Shown: positions 1 to 8,732, counted from the first letter of the stretch. The stretch is 16,090 nt of DNA from Bacteroidota bacterium (GCA_029266015.1 JAJUFK010000022.1:1-16090); one strand, 5' to 3'. Translations and numbers: made by a program. Notes: generated by a model not told the origin, from the letters alone.

Positions 1-3000
1 ATATTATCTGTAATAGTAAGCAAATAATTTCCTTGCATAAGATTATCTATATTTATGCTATGTTTAGATAGTTGAGCTTTTGCTGAATATACACAAACTC
101 CTGCTGCATTATATAATTCAATAATATTTCCGCTGTTAATATTTGAAATATGCAAAACCCTAGATGCCGGTATTGGGAATACAGTAGCTTGCGTGTTATC
201 TAATTTTTCTTGTTTTGATAATTCATTTACTACAATAGTAAAAGTTGTTTCTGACGATATAGACGCTCCTGTCGTTTTTCCATCAGAAACACTTATTTTT
301 ACAGTATACAATCCCGATTCCGGAGGATTACATGAAAATGTAAAAGTATTAAGATCATATTGCAACCAATTCGGGCGGGTAGTAATGCTGTATTGAAATT
401 CAGTATCTTCAATGTCTTCATAAAAATCTTTGATAATAGCAAAAGTAGTATCGCGACCTCGAAATAATTGAACCGTAGGAATTTCTTTAATTATCATTAC
501 TTTATTGTTTATAATACTGCATGGAGTACCATTCCACAAAGTAAATAAAGCTTGCCCTATTTCTGAATTATTTAAGAAAGGTCCACGTACTATATCTTGT
601 TCATCAGCATAGGTTTCAAAAATTTCTGCTCCGGCACCTTTTGCATACAAGGGAATAAGTTGATTGGAATGATGTGTTGCATAGAATGTCATACCGGGCA
701 TATTACCAACGCCGTTATCAATAATATCATAATGTACAAGCATATTGGAATCTACATTAAAATCTGGATGAGCAAGCAATCCTGTTTCATGATCAGCAGT
801 AACAATTAATAAATTGTCTTCCCAACCGCCATGTTGCTCAATCCAAGCAATTACAGTATCAACAGCAGTATTAAAAGAAATCATTTCTTCTATCAATCGT
901 CCTTTATAATTTTGATGTCCTGCATTATCTGCGGCATCTCCTTCAATCATTAAAAAGAAACCATTAGGATTTTTATTAACTGTTTGTAAACCAACTCGTG
1001 CTATTTGCCATAAAGCCGGCATTTGAGGATTTAAATCATCAAAATGCACCTCTTGATAATTTGTGCCGGTTCTATAAAATTGCATAGAACTTTCTACTTT
1101 AGCAATTCCCAACAATCGTTTTGGAGTTGGTTCATACGCATATTTTGCAAAATCAGTGCTATCTTCAATTAAAGTCCATGCATCAGGCACATTATCTCCA
1201 TCTATATCCTGTACTTGAGTCCAGCCCGAATTACTTGGTGTTCGAAATGTTGTAACTCCGGCACGTATATCCTGCCAAAATTCTAAACCACCAATATCTT
1301 TATAATTTGGTTTTGATAGTAATTGACCGTGTTTATCATATTCCGGATGCCCTCCTCCTATTATAACATCTGCCTTTGATTCTATTATAAGTTGTCTTGT
1401 TATTTCGGCAGCATTATTCCTTGAAACATTATTAGCAAAAAACACTGCCGGAGTAGCATCTGAAATAGGTATATTAGTAGCAACTCCTATTGATTTACCC
1501 AAAGATTTAGCATGACGAGCAATTGTATTTACCGCATTTTTATGAACATCTACTCCTAATCCATAATAGTACGTTTTTGTTCCTGAAGCAATTGCGGTTC
1601 CCGAAGCTCCTGAACATGTAGCATTTGTACGATTTCTTAAATAAACTCCATCGGTCCAGGCAAGTGTAGATTCATATGAATTATTATACGATGCCAAACG
1701 AATATTTTCTTCGGTCACTAATGGATAAGTACTATGAAACAATCGAACAGGAAATTGTTCATATTGTTGTGTTTTACCTGTATAATAATTTGCTGCACGT
1801 ATTTGATTTAATCCTACACCATCATTTATCATAAGAATAATATTTTTGGGAGTTTTGGGTATAGATGTAGGAGTTGGCAATAATCGCATACATATTTGAC
1901 CTATTTCGGAATTATTTATATATTTTCCGTAAACATAGTCTTCCTCGTCAGTATAATGAGAAAACAATTCACTACCAATACCATTTGCATATAATGGTGT
2001 AAGCATATTTGTAGCTTTATTACTATTACACTTCATCAAAGGAATAGTTCCCTGAGCCCCCTGAGTTATATGTATTGTTTTAGAATAAAAATCAGGAGCA
2101 GCGGCAGTAGAAGAAAACTCCATACCCGACAAAAAACCGGTTTCGTATGTTCCAACTATAATTACAAGCGTTTGATTCCAAGAACTTTCTGTACTAACCC
2201 AATTCTGTATAGCATCAATAGTTGTATGCAATTCTTGCATATTTGCTAATATGGCTTCATTATTTTGCAGTTGCGATGCGTAGTCAACAGAACCGGACTC
2301 AACAACTAACACAAACCCTTGTGGTTTTTGTGCCAAATGAGATATACCTTTTTGAGTTAACTCAGCTAAATGAGGAACATTGTTTAAAAAAGATGATGAT
2401 GACCGTTTAAATTGAATTGCATCAAATACCTGTGGCATAGCAATAATTCGTTTAGCATTAGAAGTTAAAATATCAGATTCAGACTGCACCAACGTCCATG
2501 CATCAGGAATATTATCATTGTCAATATCTGTTACTTGAGTACTATTATCAAATTGAGTCAAACCTTGTGTAAGAGCATTCCAATCAGATTGTGAAACATA
2601 GGTATAATTAGGTGTATTTTCCAATTGTCCATTATTATTATAGAATGGATTCCCGGCTCCAATTGCAATAGAAAGATGCGAACCCAACAATTGATTAAAA
2701 ACAGCACGAGAACTATCACACGTAGGATAGTGTGCAACAAATGAAGCTGCGGCTGATTTTGATAAAGGTAAATTTGTAACTATACCGGTAGCCTTACCAA
2801 CTAAAAAAGCACGTTCTAAAATTGTTTCAAGTTTAGAGCTATCAATACCAACCCCTACCGCTTTATAAGCCGATTTTTTACCTGTTGCTATTGCTGTTCC
2901 AACAGAAGCAGGGTCAACTACCATAGAATTAGTATAATTAAAATCGCTCCAAATACGACGAATATGATAATCACCCTTATATTTTGTAACATCTTTGGGT

Positions 3001-3227
3001 TCGGTAATAGGTGCCCAATATGCAGGATAATTAGTAACACCATACATAACCGGGTACGAATTCCAAATAAGCGGAGATTGGTTGCCTCTTTGTAATTCAA
3101 AAGCTTTTACATGATTATATCCCATACCATGAGCTAATACAATAATAATATTTTTAGGCTGATTTTGTGAAATACCGTTATAAAAAAGTCCTATGATTAA
3201 GAGAATGAGAATAAAAAATTTTTTCAT
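1..3227 (-). CDS. Secreted tandem-domain alkaline phosphatase with T9SS sorting domain (3' end outside window)
   Basis: Reading from the ATG at 3227 there are 1,075 codons with no stop before the window edge. A signal peptide (residues 1-20) is followed by two alkaline phosphatase superfamily domains, about 25-445 and 460-905, then an Ig-like (He_PIG-type) domain about 913-1001. A T9SS type A sorting domain starts near 1016 (FPIPASRVLHI, later GNYLLTI); family tails suggest only a few codons are missing. Domain 2 has the full phosphomonoesterase set: D469, S539 (nucleophile, in TCSGASGTA), D590/T592, E762, D767, H771, D812/H813 and H853. Domain 1 has lost it: H33, P106 at the serine position, K157/A159, Q319, T360/Y361 and A405; only E310 and D315 remain. 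The expected role is phosphate release from organic phosphate esters at the cell surface or outside, done by domain 2. Family assignment is firm; the substrate is not known. Confidence 0.9.
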   Translation of the reverse strand, partial: MKKFFILILLIIGLFYNGISQNQPKNIIIVLAHGMGYNHVKAFELQRGNQSPLIWNSYPVMYGVTNYPAYWAPITEPKDVTKYKGDYHIRRIWSDFNYTNSMVVDPASVGTAIATGKKSAYKAVGVGIDSSKLETILERAFLVGKATGIVTNLPLSKSAAASFVAHYPTCDSSRAVFNQLLGSHLSIAIGAGNPFYNNNGQLENTPNYTYVSQSDWNALTQGLTQFDNSTQVTDIDNDNIPDAWTLVQSESDILTSNAKRIIAMPQVFDAIQFKRSSSSFLNNVPHLAELTQKGISHLAQKPQGFVLVVESGSVDYASQLQNNEAILANMQELHTTIDAIQNWVSTESSWNQTLVIIVGTYETGFLSGMEFSSTAAAPDFYSKTIHITQGAQGTIPLMKCNSNKATNMLTPLYANGIGSELFSHYTDEEDYVYGKYINNSEIGQICMRLLPTPTSIPKTPKNIILMINDGVGLNQIRAANYYTGKTQQYEQFPVRLFHSTYPLVTEENIRLASYNNSYESTLAWTDGVYLRNRTNATCSGASGTAIASGTKTYYYGLGVDVHKNAVNTIARHAKSLGKSIGVATNIPISDATPAVFFANNVSRNNAAEITRQLIIESKADVIIGGGHPEYDKHGQLLSKPNYKDIGGLEFWQDIRAGVTTFRTPSNSGWTQVQDIDGDNVPDAWTLIEDSTDFAKYAYEPTPKRLLGIAKVESSMQFYRTGTNYQEVHFDDLNPQMPALWQIARVGLQTVNKNPNGFFLMIEGDAADNAGHQNYKGRLIEEMISFNTAVDTVIAWIEQHGGWEDNLLIVTADHETGLLAHPDFNVDSNMLVHYDIIDNGVGNMPGMTFYATHHSNQLIPLYAKGAGAEIFETYADEQDIVRGPFLNNSEIGQALFTLWNGTPCSIINNKVMIIKEIPTVQLFRGRDTTFAIIKDFYEDIEDTEFQYSITTRPNWLQYDLNTFTFSCNPPESGLYTVKISVSDGKTTGASISSETTFTIVVNELSKQEKLDNTQATVFPIPASRVLHISNINSGNIIELYNAAGVCVYSAKAQLSKHSINIDNLMQGNYLLTITDN

Positions 3228-3253
3228 ATGTATTTTAATTTGGAATTGTTATT

Positions 3254-3261
3254 CAAAAGTA
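3254..3261 (-). promoter_or_regulatory. -7 promoter element of the alkaline phosphatase gene
   Basis: On the minus strand this reads TACTTTTG, an exact match to the Bacteroidota -7 consensus TAnnTTTG. It lies 26 bases before the ATG, which gives a leader of about 20 bases. No clear TTTG -33 element is present at the usual spacing. No Pho box was recognised. Confidence 0.55.
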
Positions 3262-3295
3262 TAAAAAAACACGATATGAATATTGAACAATGTTG

Positions 3296-3303
3296 TATTT
3301 TTG
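3296..3303 (+). promoter_or_regulatory. -7 promoter element of tRNA-Arg
   Basis: TATTTTTG matches the consensus TAnnTTTG exactly and ends 15 bases before the tRNA 5' end, leaving a short 5' leader to be trimmed by RNase P. A -33 element is not obvious. It is divergent from the promoter of the phosphatase gene. Confidence 0.6.
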
Positions 3304-3318
3304 CAAAAAAACAATTGA

Positions 3319-3390
3319 GGCCTTGTAGTTCAATGGATAGAACGAAAGTTTCCTAAACTTTAAATTCGGGTTCGATTCCCGGCGAGGCTA
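3319..3390 (+). tRNA. tRNA-Arg (anticodon CCT)
   Basis: The complete cloverleaf can be drawn. The acceptor stem is GGCCTTG with CGAGGCT, including G-U pairs at 1-72 and 6-67. The D stem is GTTC/GAAC and the anticodon stem AAAGT/ACTTT, with loop TTCCTAA (anticodon CCT at 3352-3354). The variable loop has 4 nt, and the T arm is TCGGG-TTCGATT-CCCGG. The discriminator is A at 3390. The 3' CCA is not encoded (CAA follows), so it must be added by the nucleotidyltransferase, as is common in this phylum. It decodes AGG. Confidence 0.95.
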
Positions 3391-3406
3391 CAAATTAAAA
3401 CACACA

Positions 3407-3439
3407 TTTGTATTCTTATTATACACAATCATACTTTTT
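3407..3439 (+). promoter_or_regulatory. Candidate promoter of the GH9 operon
   Basis: TTTG at 3407-3410, a 21-base spacer and TACTTTTT at 3432-3439 fit the Bacteroidota -33/-7 layout, with one mismatch to TAnnTTTG. It would give a leader of about 160 bases before the first GH9 gene. A nearer alternative is TATTTTTA at 3577-3584, also one mismatch, which would give a leader of about 15 bases. The sequence does not decide between them. The rest of 3391-3605 holds no gene, and I saw no terminator for the tRNA. Confidence 0.35.
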
Positions 3440-3594
3440 CCATCTATTCTGTATATTATTAATTATATAACAAAATAAAGGTGCCATTTTGATATTTTAC
3501 CCAATAAATTATATCATTTACCAAATTAAAAAACGCTTTTAAATAGTATTAAGTAATGTTTAATAAAAATAGTGAGTATTTTTATTGAAAATTT

Positions 3595-3598
3595 GGAG
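3595..3598 (+). promoter_or_regulatory. Shine-Dalgarno-like GGAG that sets the GH9-1 start
   Basis: GGAG sits 7 bases before the ATG at 3606. It supports that start over the in-frame ATG at 3585, which would place seven residues with a negative charge (MKIWRID) before the signal peptide. Confidence 0.5.
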
Positions 3599-3605
3599 AA
3601 TAGAT

Positions 3606-6290
3606 ATGAAAATAAAATTAGTATGTACAGTATTGTTTTTGTTTGTAACAATATTGTTAATTCAAGCTCAATCAAGCACACAGTATATTCGAATGAATCA
3701 GTTAGGTTTTTTACCGTATGCACAAAAACAAGCAGCAATAGTAAACACTAATGCAAGTTCATTCAACATTCTCAATCAAGCAAATGAAATTGTTTTTGAA
3801 GGTCTCCTTTCCTCTACCGGATTTTGGTCTGCCTCGGGTGAATCAGTAAAAATAGCTGATTTTACTATTCTTACAAATCCGGGCACATATACATTGCAAG
3901 TACCTGGTTATGATTCGTCATCACCATTTGTAATACACGATACAGTATATAATCAAGTAAATAAGGCAATAGTAAAAGCATTTTATTTTAATAGGGCTTC
4001 AACAGCCTTACTTGAAGAACATGCAGGTATATACAAACGAAAAGCCGGTCACCCTGACACAGCTGTTGTAATACACCCATCGGCTGTAGGACCGGTACGA
4101 ATTGCTGGTCAAAAAATAAGTACACCTAAAGGTTGGTACGATGCCGGAGATTACAATAAATATATTGTAAATTCAGGAATTACTGTTGGCACACTATTAC
4201 AAGCATACGAAAATTATAAACAGTACTGGGATACCATAACATGGAATATACCCGAAAGTAACAATTCCATTCCCGATTTACTTGACGAAATAAAATGGAA
4301 TTTAGATTGGATGCTTACCATGCAAGACCCAGATGATGGAGGCGTTTATAATAAAACTACCGAAGCTTCATTTAGCGGTTCACTTATGCCTGATAAAGTA
4401 ACATCAACACGGTATGTAGTAGCAAAAGGAACTGCCGCAACACTTGATTTTGCCGCAGTTATGGCAATGGCATACAGAATTTATAAACCGTATTATTCTG
4501 CATTTGCAGATTCTTGTTTAGCTGCCGCAGAATATGCGTGGCAATGGGCAAAATCAAATCCTAACAAAGCATATACAAATCCACCGGCAATAGGTAGTTA
4601 TCCTGCTATTACTACAGGCGGATACGGTGACAATTACTTCAATGATGAACGAATATGGGCTGCCACAGAATTACTGATTTCAACCAACAAACAAGATGAT
4701 TATGCTGCAAGCATTAATTTACAAGAAACATTCAATATTCCAATGTGGCGCAATGTAGCTATGTTATCGCTGTATTCATTGTATACACATAGGCAAACTA
4801 TCGGGTATTGTATAGATACTGCCAAAGTAAAAGATATTTTAATTATAAAAGCTCGTTCATTGCAAACACTTCAATCAAGTAGCAACCCATATAGAGTACC
4901 TGTAACTGATTTTGTATGGGGAAGTAATGGCGTAGTTGCAAATCAAATTGTTTTATTATTATTTGGATTCAACATTACACATGACGTGTCATACCTTAAT
5001 GCAGCTACAGCGTCATTTGATTATATACTAGGGCGTAATGCTACCGAATACTCTTTTATAACAGGATATGGAACAAAAGCCACTCGCAATATACATCATC
5101 GCCCTTCAGAAGCTGACGGAATAGCAGGTTCTATTCCGGGATTTTTAGCCGGAGGTCCCAATGGCGGTAGTAAAACTGACTGTACAGGTGAATACTCTCA
5201 ATTCCCTGCAAAAGCCTATCGTGATGAAATATGCAGTTATACAACCAATGAAATTGCAATAAATTGGCAATCTCCACTTACGTTTGCTGCTCATGGAATT
5301 ATAAGTGCATATAATACATGGTTGCACGAATTACCTGCAGAATATGCATACCCTTCAACGGATTCCTTTTCGGTTACTCGCACACAAGAAACAGCTTCGT
5401 TTACAGTATTTGCTAATACGCCATTCACTATAGAAACCACCGATACTTGGTACACCGTTACTCCAATACAATATACAGGAAGCAGTACTGTTACTATTGC
5501 AATTACTCAATTCAATGAAGGTGACAGTATACGAACCGGCACTATGTATATTATAGTAAATAATTCTGTTTTTGATTCAATTACAATATCACAAATTGGC
5601 AAACTCAAAAACTTTAGAATTCAAGCAGAAGATTTTATGAGTATGAGTGGCGTACAAACAGAAACCACAAGTGATATTGATGGAGGGCTCAATGTAGGTT
5701 GGATAGATAATAATGATTATATGATATATAGAATAGATATTACAACAAAAGGTTCATATATTATTAACTATCGCTATGCTTCATTATCAGCAAAAAGTGA
5801 ATTTTTTATGGTTTATAAAGATTCTGTATATTCACTTGCTCAAACAAATCCCACAGGAGGTTGGCAAGTATGGCGAACATATTCAGATACAGCATACTTT
5901 GAAGAAGGAATATATGATATTCAATTACTATCACAATATGGTGGATTTAATCTCAATTATATAGATTTCTCATGGATTTGTGAAGATAATATTGCAGCCA
6001 TAAATATACCAACAACACCTCCTCTGCCTCCCGATCCTCCAATTTCAATTACACACATACAAAATTCTGAGATTTATATTTCAACCCCTGTAAAATCAAA
6101 CATACTTACCATACATGGAATAGATTCAAATCAATCTTTTTCATTTTGTATTTATAATACATTAGGACAAATAGTACAATCAGGAAATTCAAATTCAAGT
6201 AACATTTCTTTTAACAATAATGCCGGTGTATATATATGTACAATTAGAATAAACAATAAAATGTGGAACTGTTATTTTATTAAAGAATAA
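3606..6290 (+). CDS. GH9 endoglucanase (cellulase) with BACON-like and CBM6 modules and T9SS sorting domain
   Basis: This 894-residue exported enzyme is predicted to cleave beta-1,4-glucan chains by inversion. A signal peptide (about 1-21) is followed by an N-terminal CelD_N Ig-like domain (from MNQLGFLP) and the GH9 (alpha/alpha)6 barrel. Catalytic and signature residues are visible: GWYDAGDY with D179 and D182 (general base motif), HHRPS at 497-501, and a signature 2-like block with D540 and the proton donor E549 in YTTNEIAINW. A BACON-like domain spans about 582-665. A CBM6 spans about 668-790, with DGGLNVGWID, TGGWQ and GGFNLNYIDF. Then come a proline-rich linker near 803-812 and a T9SS sorting domain about 820-894. 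The last part implies outer-membrane translocation and surface attachment or release. It is the first gene of a two-gene operon. GH9 also contains rare exo-acting and xyloglucan-active members, so exact specificity is open. Confidence 0.93.
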   Translation: MKIKLVCTVLFLFVTILLIQAQSSTQYIRMNQLGFLPYAQKQAAIVNTNASSFNILNQANEIVFEGLLSSTGFWSASGESVKIADFTILTNPGTYTLQVPGYDSSSPFVIHDTVYNQVNKAIVKAFYFNRASTALLEEHAGIYKRKAGHPDTAVVIHPSAVGPVRIAGQKISTPKGWYDAGDYNKYIVNSGITVGTLLQAYENYKQYWDTITWNIPESNNSIPDLLDEIKWNLDWMLTMQDPDDGGVYNKTTEASFSGSLMPDKVTSTRYVVAKGTAATLDFAAVMAMAYRIYKPYYSAFADSCLAAAEYAWQWAKSNPNKAYTNPPAIGSYPAITTGGYGDNYFNDERIWAATELLISTNKQDDYAASINLQETFNIPMWRNVAMLSLYSLYTHRQTIGYCIDTAKVKDILIIKARSLQTLQSSSNPYRVPVTDFVWGSNGVVANQIVLLLFGFNITHDVSYLNAATASFDYILGRNATEYSFITGYGTKATRNIHHRPSEADGIAGSIPGFLAGGPNGGSKTDCTGEYSQFPAKAYRDEICSYTTNEIAINWQSPLTFAAHGIISAYNTWLHELPAEYAYPSTDSFSVTRTQETASFTVFANTPFTIETTDTWYTVTPIQYTGSSTVTIAITQFNEGDSIRTGTMYIIVNNSVFDSITISQIGKLKNFRIQAEDFMSMSGVQTETTSDIDGGLNVGWIDNNDYMIYRIDITTKGSYIINYRYASLSAKSEFFMVYKDSVYSLAQTNPTGGWQVWRTYSDTAYFEEGIYDIQLLSQYGGFNLNYIDFSWICEDNIAAINIPTTPPLPPDPPISITHIQNSEIYISTPVKSNILTIHGIDSNQSFSFCIYNTLGQIVQSGNSNSSNISFNNNAGVYICTIRINNKMWNCYFIKE

Positions 6291-6295
6291 GATAC

Positions 6296-8707
6296 ATGAA
6301 GCTACTATATTATGTGTACATTATATTATTATTGTTAGTTAATAATATATGTAATGCTCAAAGTAAAGAGCCTACCAAATATATACGAATGAATCAAATA
6401 GGTTTTTTACCGTATGCTCCTAAAATTGCTGCAATTGTTGATACTAAAGCCAAAGAATTTGAGATATATAACAACAAAAAACAATTGGTATATACAGGTA
6501 TACTTTCTCCGGCAAAAGAATGGTCGCAATCAGGAGAAAAAGTTCAAATTGCAGATTTTACTACAATTACTACACCGGGAACATACACATTACAAATAAA
6601 AGACATAGCTGTATCTTATACATTTGCTATTCAATCAAACGTATTTTACAACGTTAACAATGCAATAATTAAAGCATTCTATTTCAATAGAGCATCGATT
6701 GAAATTGAACCTCAATATGCGGGTATATTTGCTCGCAAAGCAGGACATTACGATACACAAGTTATTGTATTACCTTCTGCAGCTGGACCTAAGCGTAAAG
6801 CAGGCGATATAATTTCATGTCCCAAAGGCTGGTACGATGCCGGAGATTATAATAAATACATTGTAAATTCAGGTATTACAGTAGGCACATTACTCTTGGC
6901 TTACGAACGCTATGCATCATATTTTGATACACTTACATGGAATATTCCCGAAAGTAACAATTCCATTCCCGATATACTTGATGAAGTAAAATGGAATTTA
7001 GACTGGATGCTTTCAATGCAAGATTCTGATGATGGTGGAGTATACAATAAAACTACCGATGCCAATTTTTGTGGAATGATAATGCCGCATGAAGCTTCTG
7101 TTTCTAAACGATATGTTGTAGCAAAAGGAACATCGGCAAGTTTAAATTTTGCAGCTTCTATGGCAATGGCATATAGGATATATAAACCCTTTGATTCTGT
7201 ATATGCCAATACTTGTTTGAAAGCAGCTATTAAAGCGTGGGATTGGGCAGAACTAAATCCGAATATCCCCTATAATAACCCTCAACAAGATGGAGAATTT
7301 CCTAAAATAACAACCGGAGGATATGGCGACAAATCATTTGCCGATGAAAAAACATGGGCTGCAGCAGAATTACTTATTGCCACAAACAATACACAAAAAT
7401 ATGCATCATATATTGACATACAAACTAACTTTGGAATTCCTGTTTGGTTTAATGTAGGAGGAATGGCTTTATATTCTTTATATAATCACAGACAACAAGT
7501 GTGCAAAAGTGTAGATACAACAAAAGTTATTGACCGAATACTTGAACAAGCTCACAAATTACAAAACTACCAAGAACATGAAAACGCATACAAAGTACCG
7601 GTTGTTGATTTTTCGTGGGGTAGTAATGGCGTATTGGCAAATCAAGGCATTCTTTTTTTGTATGCATATGCAATAACAAAAAACTATAATTACTTCACCT
7701 CAGCACTTGCCTCATTTGATTATATACTAGGACGTAATGCCACAGAATATAGTTTTGTGACCGGCTATGGATACAAGTATACACAAAATATACACCATAG
7801 ACCCTCAGAAGCAGATGGTATTGCCGGGTCTATTCCCGGTTTTGTTGCAGGAGGGCCAAATGGAGGTCAAAAACGGGATTGTTTTGGAAATTATTCCCCA
7901 TTTGCAGCAAAAGCTTATTATGATGCCACATGCAGTTATACCACAAACGAAGTTGCTATAAATTGGCAAGCTCCATTGGTATTTTTAGCACATGGAATAG
8001 TTGCAGAATATTACAATATTGAAAAACAAATACAAACAAGCTCAGCATATTCGCCATATTCTGAAATCACATTTTATCGTACCCAAAAAAAAAAAGAAAT
8101 TCCAATAGTAGCAACTTCACACTATACTATTGAATCACAAAATCCATGGATTCAAGTAATACCTGTTGCAGATAAACAATCCAGAACACTCACTATAGAA
8201 CTAGTTGAGTCCAATACACAAGAACAAGCAAGAATTGGAACTATTCACATAATTGCAAACAATAGAATACTACAAAAAATTTCAGTAATTCAAAATGGTA
8301 ATCCAAAAAATTTTAGAATAGAAGCTGAAAATTTTATACGTATGCAAGGTGTGCAAACAGAACAAACCAGCGATGAGGGAGGAGGTATGAATGTAGGCTG
8401 GATTCACAATGATGATTCTATGGTTTATACTATTGATATACCTCAATCAGGCACATATGCATTAGAATATAGAGTTGCAAGCTATGACAACATAGGGAAA
8501 CTTAGTTTACAATATAATTCAATACCATATTCAACTATTGAAATAAATCCAACCGGTGGTTGGCAAAATTGGATTACAATATCAGATACAGCATACTTTA
8601 CCCAAGGAGTTTATGAATTTACAGCCTATGCCGTAAAAGGCGGATTTAACTTGAATTATATTGACTTTACTTTTATAAGCAGCGAAAACATAAGCAATTC
8701 AAAGTAA
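6296..8707 (+). CDS. GH9 endoglucanase paralogue with BACON-like and CBM6 modules, no T9SS sorting domain
   Basis: This 803-residue paralogue starts 5 bases after the previous stop, so it is probably translated from the same mRNA. A signal peptide (about 1-21) precedes the same modules in the same order. These are CelD_N (from MNQIGFLP), a GH9 barrel with D181 and D184 in GWYDAGDY, HHR 500-502 and E552 in YTTNEVAINW, a BACON-like domain about 588-667 and a CBM6 about 671-797. All catalytic positions are kept, so it should be an active beta-glucanase. It ends six to eight residues after CBM6, with no linker or sorting domain. Export past the periplasm is therefore unexplained: it may be periplasmic and act on imported oligosaccharides, or it may have lost its tail. 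The stretch before the BACON-like domain encodes three lysines from an 11-A tract. The pair arose by tandem duplication, followed by considerable divergence. Confidence 0.92.
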   Translation: MKLLYYVYIILLLLVNNICNAQSKEPTKYIRMNQIGFLPYAPKIAAIVDTKAKEFEIYNNKKQLVYTGILSPAKEWSQSGEKVQIADFTTITTPGTYTLQIKDIAVSYTFAIQSNVFYNVNNAIIKAFYFNRASIEIEPQYAGIFARKAGHYDTQVIVLPSAAGPKRKAGDIISCPKGWYDAGDYNKYIVNSGITVGTLLLAYERYASYFDTLTWNIPESNNSIPDILDEVKWNLDWMLSMQDSDDGGVYNKTTDANFCGMIMPHEASVSKRYVVAKGTSASLNFAASMAMAYRIYKPFDSVYANTCLKAAIKAWDWAELNPNIPYNNPQQDGEFPKITTGGYGDKSFADEKTWAAAELLIATNNTQKYASYIDIQTNFGIPVWFNVGGMALYSLYNHRQQVCKSVDTTKVIDRILEQAHKLQNYQEHENAYKVPVVDFSWGSNGVLANQGILFLYAYAITKNYNYFTSALASFDYILGRNATEYSFVTGYGYKYTQNIHHRPSEADGIAGSIPGFVAGGPNGGQKRDCFGNYSPFAAKAYYDATCSYTTNEVAINWQAPLVFLAHGIVAEYYNIEKQIQTSSAYSPYSEITFYRTQKKKEIPIVATSHYTIESQNPWIQVIPVADKQSRTLTIELVESNTQEQARIGTIHIIANNRILQKISVIQNGNPKNFRIEAENFIRMQGVQTEQTSDEGGGMNVGWIHNDDSMVYTIDIPQSGTYALEYRVASYDNIGKLSLQYNSIPYSTIEINPTGGWQNWITISDTAYFTQGVYEFTAYAVKGGFNLNYIDFTFISSENISNSK
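8085..8095 (+). repeat. 11-A homopolymer inside the second GH9 gene
   Basis: Eleven consecutive A encode part of QKKK (residues 597-600), just after the catalytic domain. Reading through by hand, one added A leads to TGA about 16 codons later, and one lost A leads to TAG within a few codons. Either change would give a GH9 enzyme without BACON-like and CBM6 modules. The first GH9 gene has no such run at the same place. Confidence 0.8.
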
Positions 8708-8732
8708 TTCAAGGTATTTAATTACTTTGAAT
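8697..8732. terminator. Bidirectional terminator hairpin between convergent operons
   Basis: ATTCAAAGTAATT (8697-8709) and AATTACTTTGAAT (8720-8732) form a perfect 13-bp inverted repeat with a 10-base loop. The hairpin covers the stop codons of both the second GH9 gene and the convergent hdrD-like gene. The stem is AT-rich; on the plus strand it is followed by ATTTTC. A terminator is the simplest reading. It could also act as a 3' mRNA stabiliser. Confidence 0.65.

Noticed and set aside
193..2410. Several 60-70-codon plus-strand frames across the phosphatase gene
   Set aside because: All are shadows of the long minus-strand coding sequence, which is open without a stop to the window edge.
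3319..3400. tRNA as an integration site for a mobile element
   Set aside because: No repeat of the tRNA 3' end, integrase or transposase gene appears in the window.
3585..3605. Upstream ATG of the first GH9 gene
   Set aside because: It would add MKIWRID ahead of a normal signal peptide. The ATG at 3606 has a GGAG at the right distance.
6910..7209. 99-codon minus-strand open frame inside the second GH9 gene
   Set aside because: It is antisense to conserved GH9 sequence, with no promoter, no partner gene and no recognisable protein.
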